In this document: in pieces, positions 55,953 through 64,000 of the stretch
Layout: every line of letters starts with the position of its first letter
How positions within the stretch are numbered: the first letter of the stretch is position 1
Source of the DNA: Isochrysis galbana
Taxonomy: Eukaryota > Haptophyta > Isochrysidales > Isochrysidaceae
Reading direction: 5' to 3'
Length of the DNA stretch: 64,000 nt
Assembly: GCA_018136815.1 (NCBI GenBank)
Contig: CM030932.1
Location: 5,184,407-5,248,406, forward strand
Notes under the pieces: model-generated
Told to the model about the DNA's origin: nothing
Seen by the model: only the letters and a program-made list of their open reading frames with translations
Database searches by the model: none
Position numbers and translations under genes: made by a program

Positions 55953-56906
55953 ATGCCCGCGACTAAGAGTAAGGGAAGAGGGAAGAAGCGAGGATACATA
56001 CCCCCGCCGCGACTATTTTATACGCTTAGAAGAACTGGAGACGCCCACGACCGCCGGCACGTCTCGATGTCGCCCACAGAGCCTGAGCTCGAGGCGGCGC
56101 CCTCCAGCGCGGCGGAAGGCACGGCCAAGCCAAAGAAGAAGAAGATGAAGCCGTTCAAGCTCAATAAGCTCAAGGGCGAGGCACTCGTCGAGTACAATGA
56201 GAAGATGAAGAAGCGGGGAGTCTGCTTCATCAGTCGCGTGCCGCCGTACATGAAGCCCTCGGCGTTGCGCAAATTGCTCTCAGGATTCGGCACGGAGGTG
56301 CTCCGAATCTATCTGAAGCCGGAAGATCCGGCCGTGCGCGCTCGACGTATTGCCAGCGGAGGCAATCGCAAGCGCTCCTTCTCAGAAGGCTGGGTTGAAT
56401 TTGAAGATAAGCGCCGGGCGCTCAAAATCGCCAACATGCTCAACAATACCCTCATTGGTGGGTCACATCGGTCCTTCCACGCGCACGACCTGTGGTCGAT
56501 CAAATACTTGCATAAGTTCAAGTGGGACGACTTGATAAACGAACAAGCTCACGAGGCTCGCGCAAAGCAGGACAAGATGCGGGCCGAACTGGCTCAGTCC
56601 AAGAAGGAAACCTCCTTCTACATGAAGCAAGTTGGGCAGGCTAAAGCGATCGAGGCGATGTCGGAGCGCAGGGCACGGAAGGCAGCCGCGGCAGCATCTG
56701 CAGGAGATCCTTCGACAGCGCCTGCCGCCGCAGCCGACAAGAAACGTCCACGGGAAGAGGATTCAACGCTGGCACGTGCGGAGGGATCGTCTGGCATCAA
56801 AGCACTGCGTCGCAACTTCAAGCAACGCCGGGTGCAGAGGGGCGAGGGGCGCCAACAGAGCGCAATTAGCCCTCGTTTGCTGCTGCCGAGCGGAGACGAT
56901 GCGTAG
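55953..56906 (+). CDS. ESF2: ESF2/ABT1 family ribosome biogenesis protein
   Basis: Single exon, 317 residues. A basic N-terminal region (KPKKKKMKPFKLNKLKG) precedes the RRM-like domain of ABT1/Esf2 (about 90-200): GVCFISRVPPYMKPSALRKLL, FSEGWVEFEDKRRALKIANMLN, and the family hallmark DLWSIKYLHKFKWDDLINEQ. A C-terminal helix (AELAQSKKETSFYMKQVGQAKAI) and a basic tail follow. Yeast Esf2 is a nucleolar SSU-processome factor that helps the Dbp8 helicase. Two starts are possible: MPATKSKG at 55953 or MSPTEPELEA at 56067. The first 38 residues look unlike the family and lie just after a SINE insertion, so the second may be the ancestral start. Confidence 0.88.
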   Translation: MPATKSKGRGKKRGYIPPPRLFYTLRRTGDAHDRRHVSMSPTEPELEAAPSSAAEGTAKPKKKKMKPFKLNKLKGEALVEYNEKMKKRGVCFISRVPPYMKPSALRKLLSGFGTEVLRIYLKPEDPAVRARRIASGGNRKRSFSEGWVEFEDKRRALKIANMLNNTLIGGSHRSFHAHDLWSIKYLHKFKWDDLINEQAHEARAKQDKMRAELAQSKKETSFYMKQVGQAKAIEAMSERRARKAAAAASAGDPSTAPAAAADKKRPREEDSTLARAEGSSGIKALRRNFKQRRVQRGEGRQQSAISPRLLLPSGDDA

Positions 56907-58106
56907 GAATAGGGAGCGGACCGCACTTGACGTGAGTGCGCGTTGTGCGTGCACTCAGTAAAGTAATATTGATGACGGCACATGGATGACTGATGATTGA
57001 TCGATCTTCTCGTGTTCTTCCCTCTCTCCACCTGCTCGTACCACTTCTCGCTTATCTCTGCTCTTCCAATTTGATATTTCCAATTGTTGAATACTGAGCT
57101 CTCTCCTCGTCCGAAGGCATCGTTTGCCGCAAAAAGGTGGAGGCGGCTGGTCGATATTGCAATCATATCAATCAACCGTTAGCGCATGTACCTAGCGCCG
57201 GGTTGCGATTTTGAAGGCGCATGAAACCTATTCGAGATTCGAGGGGGCCTGACCACTTTAGAGTACCGGGGCACTCTGTGCACTCTTCCATGGCTTCGAT
57301 GGCAACATGCTACCCAACATGCTGCCCAACGATACTACTTAGCTCAAATCTTTTATGCTCGAAACAAGCTCTCGCTAGTGCCGCCCCATTGGCCGCCTCA
57401 TGGGCTTTGGGCCTCGTGCCGCTGGCCAAAACCACAAATATCGTCGAGCACGTGCAAATAAATTGAGGCTGCTGCTGTTCACTCAGATTACTTCTGCAGC
57501 CACACACGGGGTGAAGGATGGCCCTGACCCAGATTGCTGCAAGCACCCTTGAAAGAAGCATACGGCACTAGTACCCCGGGCTACTAGACCGCAACGTTTC
57601 CCCACACTAGCAAGGCGGCAGCTTCCCCCCCCCCCCCCCCCCAACATGACAACAACCGCTGGCCTCTTATTCAGTGGTACCGCCGTCAGGATATGAATCA
57701 TCAACCTCTCCCCGCCCCCGCGCGAAGCGAGCACGGCAAAAAAACTTTTGCATTCCGCCCCCCGCGAGCTACGCGGCGCGTGGCGCAGCATGGCGGCCTT
57801 TTGAAAGGAGCCGCCTGAGAAGCCCTCTGCCGGGCTCAAAGAACAGCACCGGTGGGGCGTATTGGGCCTGATGGGCGCCCTCAACCCCTGCCCTGCCCAT
57901 GGCACCTGCGAGCGCACCCAGCTCCGGCCGCGTCCGACCGAGCGCGCAGCATAAGTAAGACGAAGGTCTGCCGAGGTAGCGCTAGCAGCACTGCCAGCGC
58001 TTTCTCGGCAGCTTCTCTCTGGAGAGATGCGCGGCGAGCGATGCGCGTCCAGCCGCGCGAGTGACATCGGCCTGGGCTGCATGGTGAAAGCCTCAGTGTT
58101 TGCACC
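56907..58106. other. intergenic
   Basis: No confident gene. A C-run at 57627-57642 and another at 58119-58130. A minus-strand frame of 199 codons at 57483-58082 has arginine/serine-rich composition and no family resemblance. Confidence 0.45.
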
Positions 58107-59400
58107 ATGCTCCGCACCCCCCCCCCCCCCGCGATAAAGGCTCCGTGGGCACGCCTATGGGAAACACCACACACAAACGTGGTGCACAACGTATTCAAAG
58201 ACGGCGAATTTACAACGCCTTACAGCAAAGAAGATTGCTCTGCATACGTGGAACACTTACCGGAAGCCTTCATACATGAAGGAAGGACAACTAAGTTTAT
58301 ACTTGGTTGACCCATGGGGGGGCACGAGCCCCCCCCTCTCTCCACTCCTCCCTCCTCCCCTGCCATGGGGGAGGAACCACCCATCCTCCTGGCACGCCTG
58401 ATGGCTTGCCAGGAGGCCACTGCCTTACTGACCCACTCCCTTCCCCACAGGCTCGCCCCATTCGCCCATCCTGGCCCCTCGTGACCAGCCCATCGCTCCA
58501 ACCCCCCTCCCCCCCTGGTCGACAGGCAGACAGGTGCAGATTGGGGGCCCCAGAGGCTCGGGAGCACCAGCGAGGGAGAGGCAGGGGAGGCCAGGGCCCA
58601 GCCCCAGCCTCCTCTGCCCCCTGAGCTGGCCTCCAGGAGCCTCCAAGGGCCGCCACAGGGCAGCTGGAGGCCTGCCGCAGGCGCGCCATCGCGCGTGCCT
58701 GCAGGAGAGGGGAGAGAGCGCGCGGAGAAGGGGGTGGGCGGAGCGAGAGCTCCGCTCACCGGAAAATAGGTAAGTCCCGCACCTGTTTACATGATAAGTC
58801 GGGGCTGAGGCCGCCGCCCACTCGGAGACACAGGAGGAAGGGGGGGAATGATCACCGGGGGGAGGCGCGGGCCACCGGACCATATCTAAGCCCTTCACCC
58901 CTATCCCCCTAGTAGTGCACGGGGGGAGTCGCCTTATGGCGGGGGGAGAAGGGCCGGGGGAGTGGGGGTGTAGAAAGTTCTCCTACGTGAGTAGAAAGTA
59001 GAGGGTCCACGGCCGCGGGTGCGGTGAGACTATTAAAAGGTTTATTATTTTTATTACATGAAGGAAGGACAGTCCACAAAAAAGAATTCCTTGAGTCATG
59101 GGACGAAGTGGTCAGCCACGCGAAATCCATACTCGGGCGGGCGAGAGAGCGCTCGCCACCGGACACCGGAGGGGAGCCAAAGCCAAAAGCAGCGGCACCC
59201 CACCCCAACCAAGAGTCGGACGACGCGACACAAGTAAGGGAAATCAGAGTCTCGGAAGGAGACAAGTACGTCAGTAGATTTAACAACATTTGGTTACATG
59301 CCGATACCGACTACCTGGGAGAGGTTGCCGATACCGGAAGCGTAGCGGAAACAGAAGAGATCCAACACTACCACCCTCCCGCTAGATGGGAGCTTGGCCG
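58107..59400 (+). pseudogene. unidentified ORF interrupted by a SINE-like insertion
   Basis: The left part (58107-58289) ends in EAFIHEGRT. The right part resumes after the insertion at HEGRTVHKKEFLESWDEV (from 59055) and remains open past 59400, where the hAT-like frame begins in another register. The target duplication TACATGAAGGAAGGACA restores the frame exactly when one copy is removed. The product has mixed composition unlike the low-complexity flanks (for example SRFNNIWLHADTDYLGEVADTG). No family is recognised. It may be the N-terminal part of the hAT transposase that follows, or a gene of another mobile element. Confidence 0.6.
58290..59054 (+). mobile_element. SINE-like element, full length, 17-bp target duplication
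   Basis: A 765-bp copy flanked by TACATGAAGGAAGGACA at 58273-58289 and 59055-59071. Head ACTAAGTTTATACTTGG, tail GTGAGACTATTAAAAGGTTT then T/A-rich sequence. It is inserted within an open reading frame. Confidence 0.92.
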
Positions 59401-59940
59401 AGATATGTCTGCGAGCAAATCAGCAACACACGACCGCGTTGGAGAAGGAGAAGATGGAGGCCGCGAAGGCGCACGGTCGAGTCCTGGCCGAGCACAAGAA
59501 GTTCTTCAACGGTGTGGGCATCGACGAGGTCACGGACGCGTGGTTGCGCGTCGTCGTGAAGAAAGCGCTGCCGCTGGACCTCTTCGACGACGCGCATTTT
59601 CGGCGTGCGGTGGCCTTGTCTGCGATGGCCGGCCGAAAGATTGTGAAGCCCATGACCAACTCTGCGGAGCTTGTCTTTGCTTACTTTTGCTACCAATCTG
59701 TGTTGGGCGGCGACGCGGTTGGTATCGATGACCTGCTCAGCTTCTGGTTGTGAGCATGCTTGGTCCGTGGAAGGCTGGATTCACTCCAAGAAACGCAACC
59801 GCCTGGGCCAAACCACCGTGGATAGGCTGGTCCGTACCCACACCAAGTTGTTGTTGGAACACAAGCTCGAGGATTGGAAGTGTGCCGTGCTTCCTTGGGA
59901 ACTAGATATGATCATTGAGGAGCCGGAGGACGAAGAGTAG
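59394..59940 (+). pseudogene. internally deleted hAT transposase
   Basis: The first part (59394-59740) includes LAEHKKFFNGVGIDEV, ALPLDLFDDAHFRRAV and SAMAGRKI, resembling the region around DUF659 in plant-type hAT transposases. The frame then shifts. From 59749 the other frame reads CEHAWSVEGWIHSKKRNRL and ends in a DWK-VLPWE-DMIIEEP tail and stop at 59940. The second block is the hAT C-terminal dimerisation domain. The RNase H-like catalytic core between them is absent, so this is a deletion derivative. No 8-bp duplication or TIR was found. Confidence 0.75.
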
Positions 59941-60459
59941 TTAGGTTGCTTATTATGACAGTGTTTAAGTACTAAGTGTTTAAGGCCTACGTTAGTAATA
60001 CATGATAGTATCATATGATAGTATTATATGATATCATATATCAGGTCCCCGAGGAGTATCATATGACGGTATGACAGAGCAACCGGGGATCTCGTCGGTC
60101 CCCGAACTAGCTAGGGATTCAACGATAACCGAGTCCCGTTTACATTATTAGCAAACGGGCGGAGTGGGAGGCTGGCGACACGGCGAAGGAGCGGAGGGCG
60201 AAGGGAGTGGCGCAAGCGCGCAAGCTCTCCCGGGGGAGCCCTCTCGAAGCTCGAAGTAAGGTTCCTTGGGCGCCGTCGCTTATTGCTCTGCGGAGGGCCG
60301 TTCGGGCTCACTGAATGCAACCAACGTGACAACGCGGCTTCCGACGCATACATCTCCGCGCAAGGCGGCGGGTTCAAAGCGCAAGCTCTTGGACGACTCT
60401 GATTCGGACGAGGTGACCATGCCCGATCTCCCAATGGCTGACAACGACTCCTCATACTG
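59941..60459. other. spacer between hAT and Fanzor remnants
   Basis: 60001-60040 is AT-rich with overlapping ATCATATGAT palindromes. GGTCCCCGA occurs at 60043 and 60091. A plus frame (60154-60310) reads KRAEWEAGDTAKERRAKG and could be an exon ending at a strong donor (GAA|GTAAGG, about 60256). Another (60266-60460) has a basic KRK cluster followed by acidic Ser/Asp. Neither contains a RuvC-I aspartate motif. Confidence 0.4.
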
Positions 60460-61158
60460 ATGGCTGATGGCCAAGACTTGGACCCTCAGCGCCTGCCCAT
60501 CGCAGCTGTGGCGCGAGGAGCGCGGCAGGCTCTCAAGCCGCTGCAGGTGACTGGTGACGAGATCACTCTGGCTCAATGCAACTCACGCACGGCCGATCTC
60601 GTTGCGTTCACGGTCTACTGTACGCGGCGCATAATCACGCTGAAGCGCAGCTTGGGATTCTACGGCGACTTGGAGTGGCGGCGTCATCGCCGGAACGTGT
60701 ACATCCACAAACAGAAGAGTGAGGAGCGGTTGTTTCGCCGCTTCGAGATGTTTCGCAAGAATCACCATGATCGGCTGATGGTTCTCGCGTACGGCAGCTG
60801 GGGGATGAAGACAGGGAAGATGCCAATGCGCGGCCTACCACCAACGATCGGTGTCGGCTTGCTGCGTAAACTAGCGCGACGCTTCGTTGTGTGCGTCACC
60901 CCAGAACGGAACACGTCACAAACTTGCTCTTCTTGCGGAGGCAAGGCCTTCGAATGCCAAGAGACGGAAGCGCTTCGTCAACGCAAGATCCGCGGTCTTC
61001 GAAGATGTACCATGTGCCTCAAACACCTCGGGCGTGACCGCAACGCGGCGTGCAACATCGGCCGAGTATTCGCCGCGAGATATCACAATCAAATAATTAG
61101 CTTTCAGATGGATCCGCTAGATACTGCCATAGAAGAAGCGGACTGTTCTTGTGAGTGA
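60460..61158 (+). pseudogene. Fanzor/TnpB-like RNA-guided nuclease, C-terminal half
   Basis: 232 residues from ATG at 60460. Residues 100-145 (RLMVLAYGSWGMKTGK...LPPTIGVGLLRKLARRFVVCV) match the central RuvC strands of Fanzor proteins. E149 in CVTPERNTSQTC occupies the rearranged Glu position just before the zinc ribbon. C156-x2-C159 and C183-x2-C186 form the zinc ribbon. D193 in GRDRNAACNIG is the RuvC-III Asp. The RuvC-I Asp (expected upstream of ITLAQCNSRTAD) is not in this frame, and an in-frame stop lies a few codons before the ATG. Fanzors are eukaryotic relatives of TnpB that cut DNA guided by an omega-RNA encoded beside the gene. This copy is probably inactive unless upstream exons supply the first half. 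It sits next to a hAT remnant, a known association for Fanzor1 types. Confidence 0.82.
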
Positions 61159-61159
61159 A

Positions 61160-62410
61160 CTAATGGGGGGGCCCGCGCCTTTGGGCGGGAATACATCCCT
61201 CCTTCCAATGTGTGACTGAACCGTCGTGAAATGCTTGTATGTGTTTCGTTACGGGTTTTATCCATGACGCCGCGCAGGGCTCGCGCCGCTTGAGCTCGAC
61301 GAGCGAGCGGGCGCACACGACGGACAGCAACCAGAAGTTGGAGCAGTATCGCGGCATGTACGACCGGCTTTGGAGGCGGGTCGACGAGGGCTCCAACATA
61401 GCGTCCGCTTGAGCGTCGGACGCATGGTCCTCCACCACACGCGAGGCATCCGTGGAGGTCTCGATCGCGGCCTCCGCGGAGGTCTGCTCGGCTGCGGTCT
61501 CCGCGGACTCCTCGAGCTGAGTCAGTTGCGTGGCCACCTCCAACCCCTCCTGAGTGGGTGCGTCGGACGTCTCCTCTTCCTTCTCCTCCGTCTTCTCCTC
61601 ACCCTCCTTTTCGTTCGCCTTGGCAGGAGCGGGCGCCTCGGCGGTCTCGGCCTCCTCGGCGGCCTCGCCCTTCTCCTCCTCCTCGAGCTGCGTGGCCTCT
61701 TCCAGCTGCGTGGCCTCTTCGAACCGAGTGAAGACTTCTCCGACTGGTGCGTCGGACGCAGCCGTCTTCTCATTCTCCGCCTTCTCCGCCTTCTCGTCCT
61801 CTTCCTCGGCTTCCTCTTCTTCATTGTCGTCGTCGTCCTCGTCCTCTTCCTCGTCGTCGTCGTCGTCCTCTTCCTCATTGTCGTCCTCTTCCTCATTGTC
61901 GTCGTCGTCGTCCTCTTCCTCATTGTCGTCGTCGTCGTCCTCTTCCTCCTCCTCGTCGTCGTCGTCCTCTTCCTCCTCCTCGTCGTCGTCGTCCTCTTCC
62001 TCCTCATCGGCGAGAGCGAGCGCGTGGGCGGTCTCGACCTCCTCCATCGACTCGGCTGGCTCCTCGACATCCGCAACCCGCGCGATGGGAACAAGAAGAC
62101 CTGGAGCGTCCGACGCACAGTCCTCGTTCTCCTCTTCTCCTCCCACAGGCCCGGAGTCCTCGTCGGTGGTGGTGGTGGTGGCCTCATCGGTCGGGGAAAG
62201 GGCCTCCTCCTCGGCATCAGGAACGCGAACAGGCTCCGCCTCCTCCGCCGCGCCCTTGGAGCAGGAAGAGGAACGAGTCGTGCGAGCAGCGCTTGCGCTC
62301 GGCGTCCAGTCGACAGGTGGCTGTGTCGAGCGAGTCGAACGAAACCAGCGAGCAGGAGCACGAGAGGAGAGGACGGAGGACCGTACCGATGCGCGCCGAG
62401 TCGCCACCAT
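61160..62410 (-). CDS. highly acidic low-complexity protein
   Basis: A continuous frame of 416 residues from ATG 62410 (MVATRRASVRSSVLSSRAPARWFRS) to a stop at 61160. The basic, Ser-rich N-terminus is followed by Asp/Glu runs (about residues 130-220, with EEEEDDDD and NEEEDDDDD repeated). Then come Glu/Ala/Lys-rich repeats (EEATQLEEATQLEEEE) and a final 75 residues of normal composition with Cys, Trp and hydrophobics (RSYMPRYCSNFWLLSVVCARSL), which may begin after an unseen intron. Acidic tracts of this type occur in nucleolar and chromatin proteins. No specific family. Its stop codon and that of the Fanzor fragment are separated by a single base. Confidence 0.65.
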   Translation of the reverse strand: MVATRRASVRSSVLSSRAPARWFRSTRSTQPPVDWTPSASAARTTRSSSCSKGAAEEAEPVRVPDAEEEALSPTDEATTTTTDEDSGPVGGEEENEDCASDAPGLLVPIARVADVEEPAESMEEVETAHALALADEEEEDDDDEEEEEDDDDEEEEEDDDDDNEEEDDDDDNEEEDDNEEEDDDDDEEEDEDDDDNEEEEAEEEDEKAEKAENEKTAASDAPVGEVFTRFEEATQLEEATQLEEEEKGEAAEEAETAEAPAPAKANEKEGEEKTEEKEEETSDAPTQEGLEVATQLTQLEESAETAAEQTSAEAAIETSTDASRVVEDHASDAQADAMLEPSSTRLQSRSYMPRYCSNFWLLSVVCARSLVELKRREPCAASWIKPVTKHIQAFHDGSVTHWKEGCIPAQRRGPPH

Positions 62411-62699
62411 CGTGAGGAAGACGAGGGCGAGGAGAGAGCTGGAGGGTGAGCGAGGAGGGAGGAGGGAGGCAGGCAGTAGGAGCCGTCTCTCTCTGGTAGG
62501 TCGATGAGAGGGGGAGGAGGGGACCCGGGGGAGGGGACCCGGGGAGGGGAGAGACCCCAAGACCGATCGGTTGTTTACGTTAGTGTTTTCATAGTATACG
62601 GTAATATTTCCCCCGGTCCCAGGGGGTGCCCCCGCGGTTCCCGACCGCCTCTGCGTCCAGAGTCCCCCCGCGGAAAGAGTGAACGCACGGCGTGCACCT

Positions 62700-63010
62700 T
62701 CCTGGAAGTTGCTATGCGCACGCACGGCGCCCCGCGGGGGGGGGGGAGCCGATGTGCATACGCACGGCGTGCACAATGATTGCAAGTAATCACACGTGCT
62801 GCGCAAACGAAACATCTCGTATATGGCTACTTTACGTTAATGTGGGCCTTAGGGGAAAAAGTTTCTATGCGCACGCACGGCGCCCTCGCGAGGGGGGGAG
62901 TCGATGCGCATACGCACGGCGTGCACAATGATTGCTACTTTACGTTAATGTGGGCCTTAGGGGAAAAAGTTTCTATGCGCACGCACGGCGCCCCCGCGGG
63001 GTGGCCGATG
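62700..63010. repeat. 109-bp tandem repeat
   Basis: TACGTTAATGTGGGCCTTAG recurs at 62832 and 62941. GCGCACGCACGGCGCCC recurs near 62717, 62872 and 62980. CATACGCACGGCGTGCACAATGATTGC occurs twice (cited in parts). A diverged relative of the GCGCACGC block occurs at about 28519. Confidence 0.75.
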
Positions 63011-63208
63011 CACATCGCGCCGTGCCCATAGTTACAAGTAATCACAATCGAAAAGCGCCGACACGGCGCCCTCCGGGGGGACACGCGTCGCGGGAAGCAG
63101 GGAATGTTACGCTAGTCTACATTTAATTTTAAAATAACGCTATGTGTACAACTGTGGACATTCGATCGCTCAATTCGACTCATGTCCCACATTTGACGGA
63201 ACGACACC

Positions 63209-63209
<1 letters not shown>

Positions 63210-63295
<86 letters not shown>
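63210..63295 (+). repeat. (GT)n microsatellite
   Basis: About 85 bp of uninterrupted GT dinucleotides. A further alternating GCGCGAGC tract lies at 63394-63423. Both can adopt Z-DNA. Confidence 0.95.
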
Positions 63296-63296
<1 letters not shown>

Positions 63297-64000
63297 TGTA
63301 GCTGTGTGGGCAAAATAAATGTGGAAGTGAGGCAATGACAATGTCCAATGTTCCCCAATATCTGCGCTAACTAACCGCTAACAACCCGGGCCGCGCGCGA
63401 GCGCGCGAGCGCGCGAGCGCGCGCTGCTGCGCCACACACGCCAGCACTAGTGATGCCCGTAATCGGTTACTTTTTCCTTGCGACCAAAGGGTGTAATGTG
63501 CACATGTGGCGTACCAATATAGGAGTAATCTTGAGCTTGATTACCCTTTGAAGCGAGTAATGGCTGGAGCTGGGGTAGTGCACTACACCCAGTATTGTAG
63601 GTCTGGCTTGGGCCCCTCCTTTACCCGCAACAGGTACTTAGTTTTGTGCCTTGGGTATTAGCACGGTCATGTGTGTCGTGGCTTGGCATGTTGGTGCATG
63701 GTGCATGGCTAGTGGCAGTAGCGGCACCGAATATTCAGTTATTTTATTATTAGAATTATTATTATTATTACGGTACGCATCACTCGGAACGCATCACTCG
63801 GACGTGCGCCATGCGTGAGCAGGAACGGATATTATGGCGCACGCGGAGTGAGGCAACAGGCGTAAGCCAGGTGTGGGAAGCAGCAGCTGCGTGAGCTTGC
63901 ACATTCCATGCAAATGCACGATCGCCTCTCTACCGAGGATGAACTCCACCAAGTTCGAATGAATCAACAGGCCGTGCTTTGCTGGCGACCGGCGCACGGC

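Larger units (their letters stand above)
62411..64000. other. intergenic, repeat-rich to window end
   Basis: Includes the C-rich 5' flank of the acidic gene, the tandem repeats at 62700-63010, a (GT)n tract and a GCGCGAGC tract. An unassigned minus-strand ORF of 67 codons lies at 63794-63997. No gene is called. Confidence 0.5.

Noticed and set aside
61554-62507. Plus-strand poly-Ser ORF of 317 codons and a Leu/Val-rich one at 61370-62449
   Set aside because: Antisense to the Asp/Glu-rich minus-strand protein (GAC/GAG reversed gives TCC/GTC). The minus frame has a sensible start and non-repetitive ends.
63200-63358. Poly-His/Thr minus ORFs
   Set aside because: Translation of the (GT)n microsatellite.

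Overview
The window is nuclear DNA of a microbial eukaryote, most likely an alga or another protist. It is GC-rich, has spliceosomal introns (GT-AG, one GC-AG), eukaryote-only genes (NEDD8 E2 UBC12, an ER Qa-SNARE, ESF2/ABT1), and a Ty3/gypsy chromovirus-type element, hAT and MULE-like remnants and a Fanzor-type zinc-ribbon nuclease fragment. I cannot name the lineage from sequence alone. No rRNA, tRNA, CRISPR array or prokaryotic operon was recognised.

Layout. (1) 1-16809, minus strand: one giant coiled-coil gene, open to the window edge (at least about 5,580 codons after one 56-bp intron), with a near-identical tandem array of 145-residue and 210-residue units in its middle. (2) 16810-19037: low-complexity intergenic DNA. 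(3) 19038-22817: a gypsy LTR element with almost identical LTRs that keeps only integrase plus chromodomain. (4) 24517-27212, minus: a seven-exon gene encoding exactly 500 residues, a fusion of a dTDP-rhamnose epimerase-like (RmlC) and a reductase-like (RmlD) domain. (5) 29371-34270, plus: a three-exon gene for a 1,530-residue disordered/coiled-coil protein with about 25 repeated Gln-centred motifs resembling dynein light chain LC8 ligands. (6) 34271-50092: sparse small genes (Lin0512 family, secretory phospholipase A2-like, syntaxin-18-like SNARE, a J-domain protein, a protein with a CysRS-like C-terminal motif) among many short mobile repeats. (7) 52740-56906: UBC12 and ESF2/ABT1. (8) 58107-61158: a transposon graveyard: an ORF split by a SINE-like insertion, a deleted hAT transposase and a Fanzor C-terminal half. 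(9) 61160-62410, minus: an acidic protein; then tandem and simple repeats to the end.

The strongest mobile-DNA story is a 750-770 bp SINE-like family. Three full-length copies have 13, 15 and 17 bp target-site duplications and AT-rich tails. At 46990-48365 an old copy is interrupted by a younger copy and by a MULE-like MITE with its own 10-bp duplication. The most notable protein observations are the giant coiled-coil array, the possible multivalent LC8 scaffold, the epimerase-reductase fusion and the Fanzor remnant. Exon boundaries were set by eye from reading frame, splice consensus and protein family continuity. No homology search was run.
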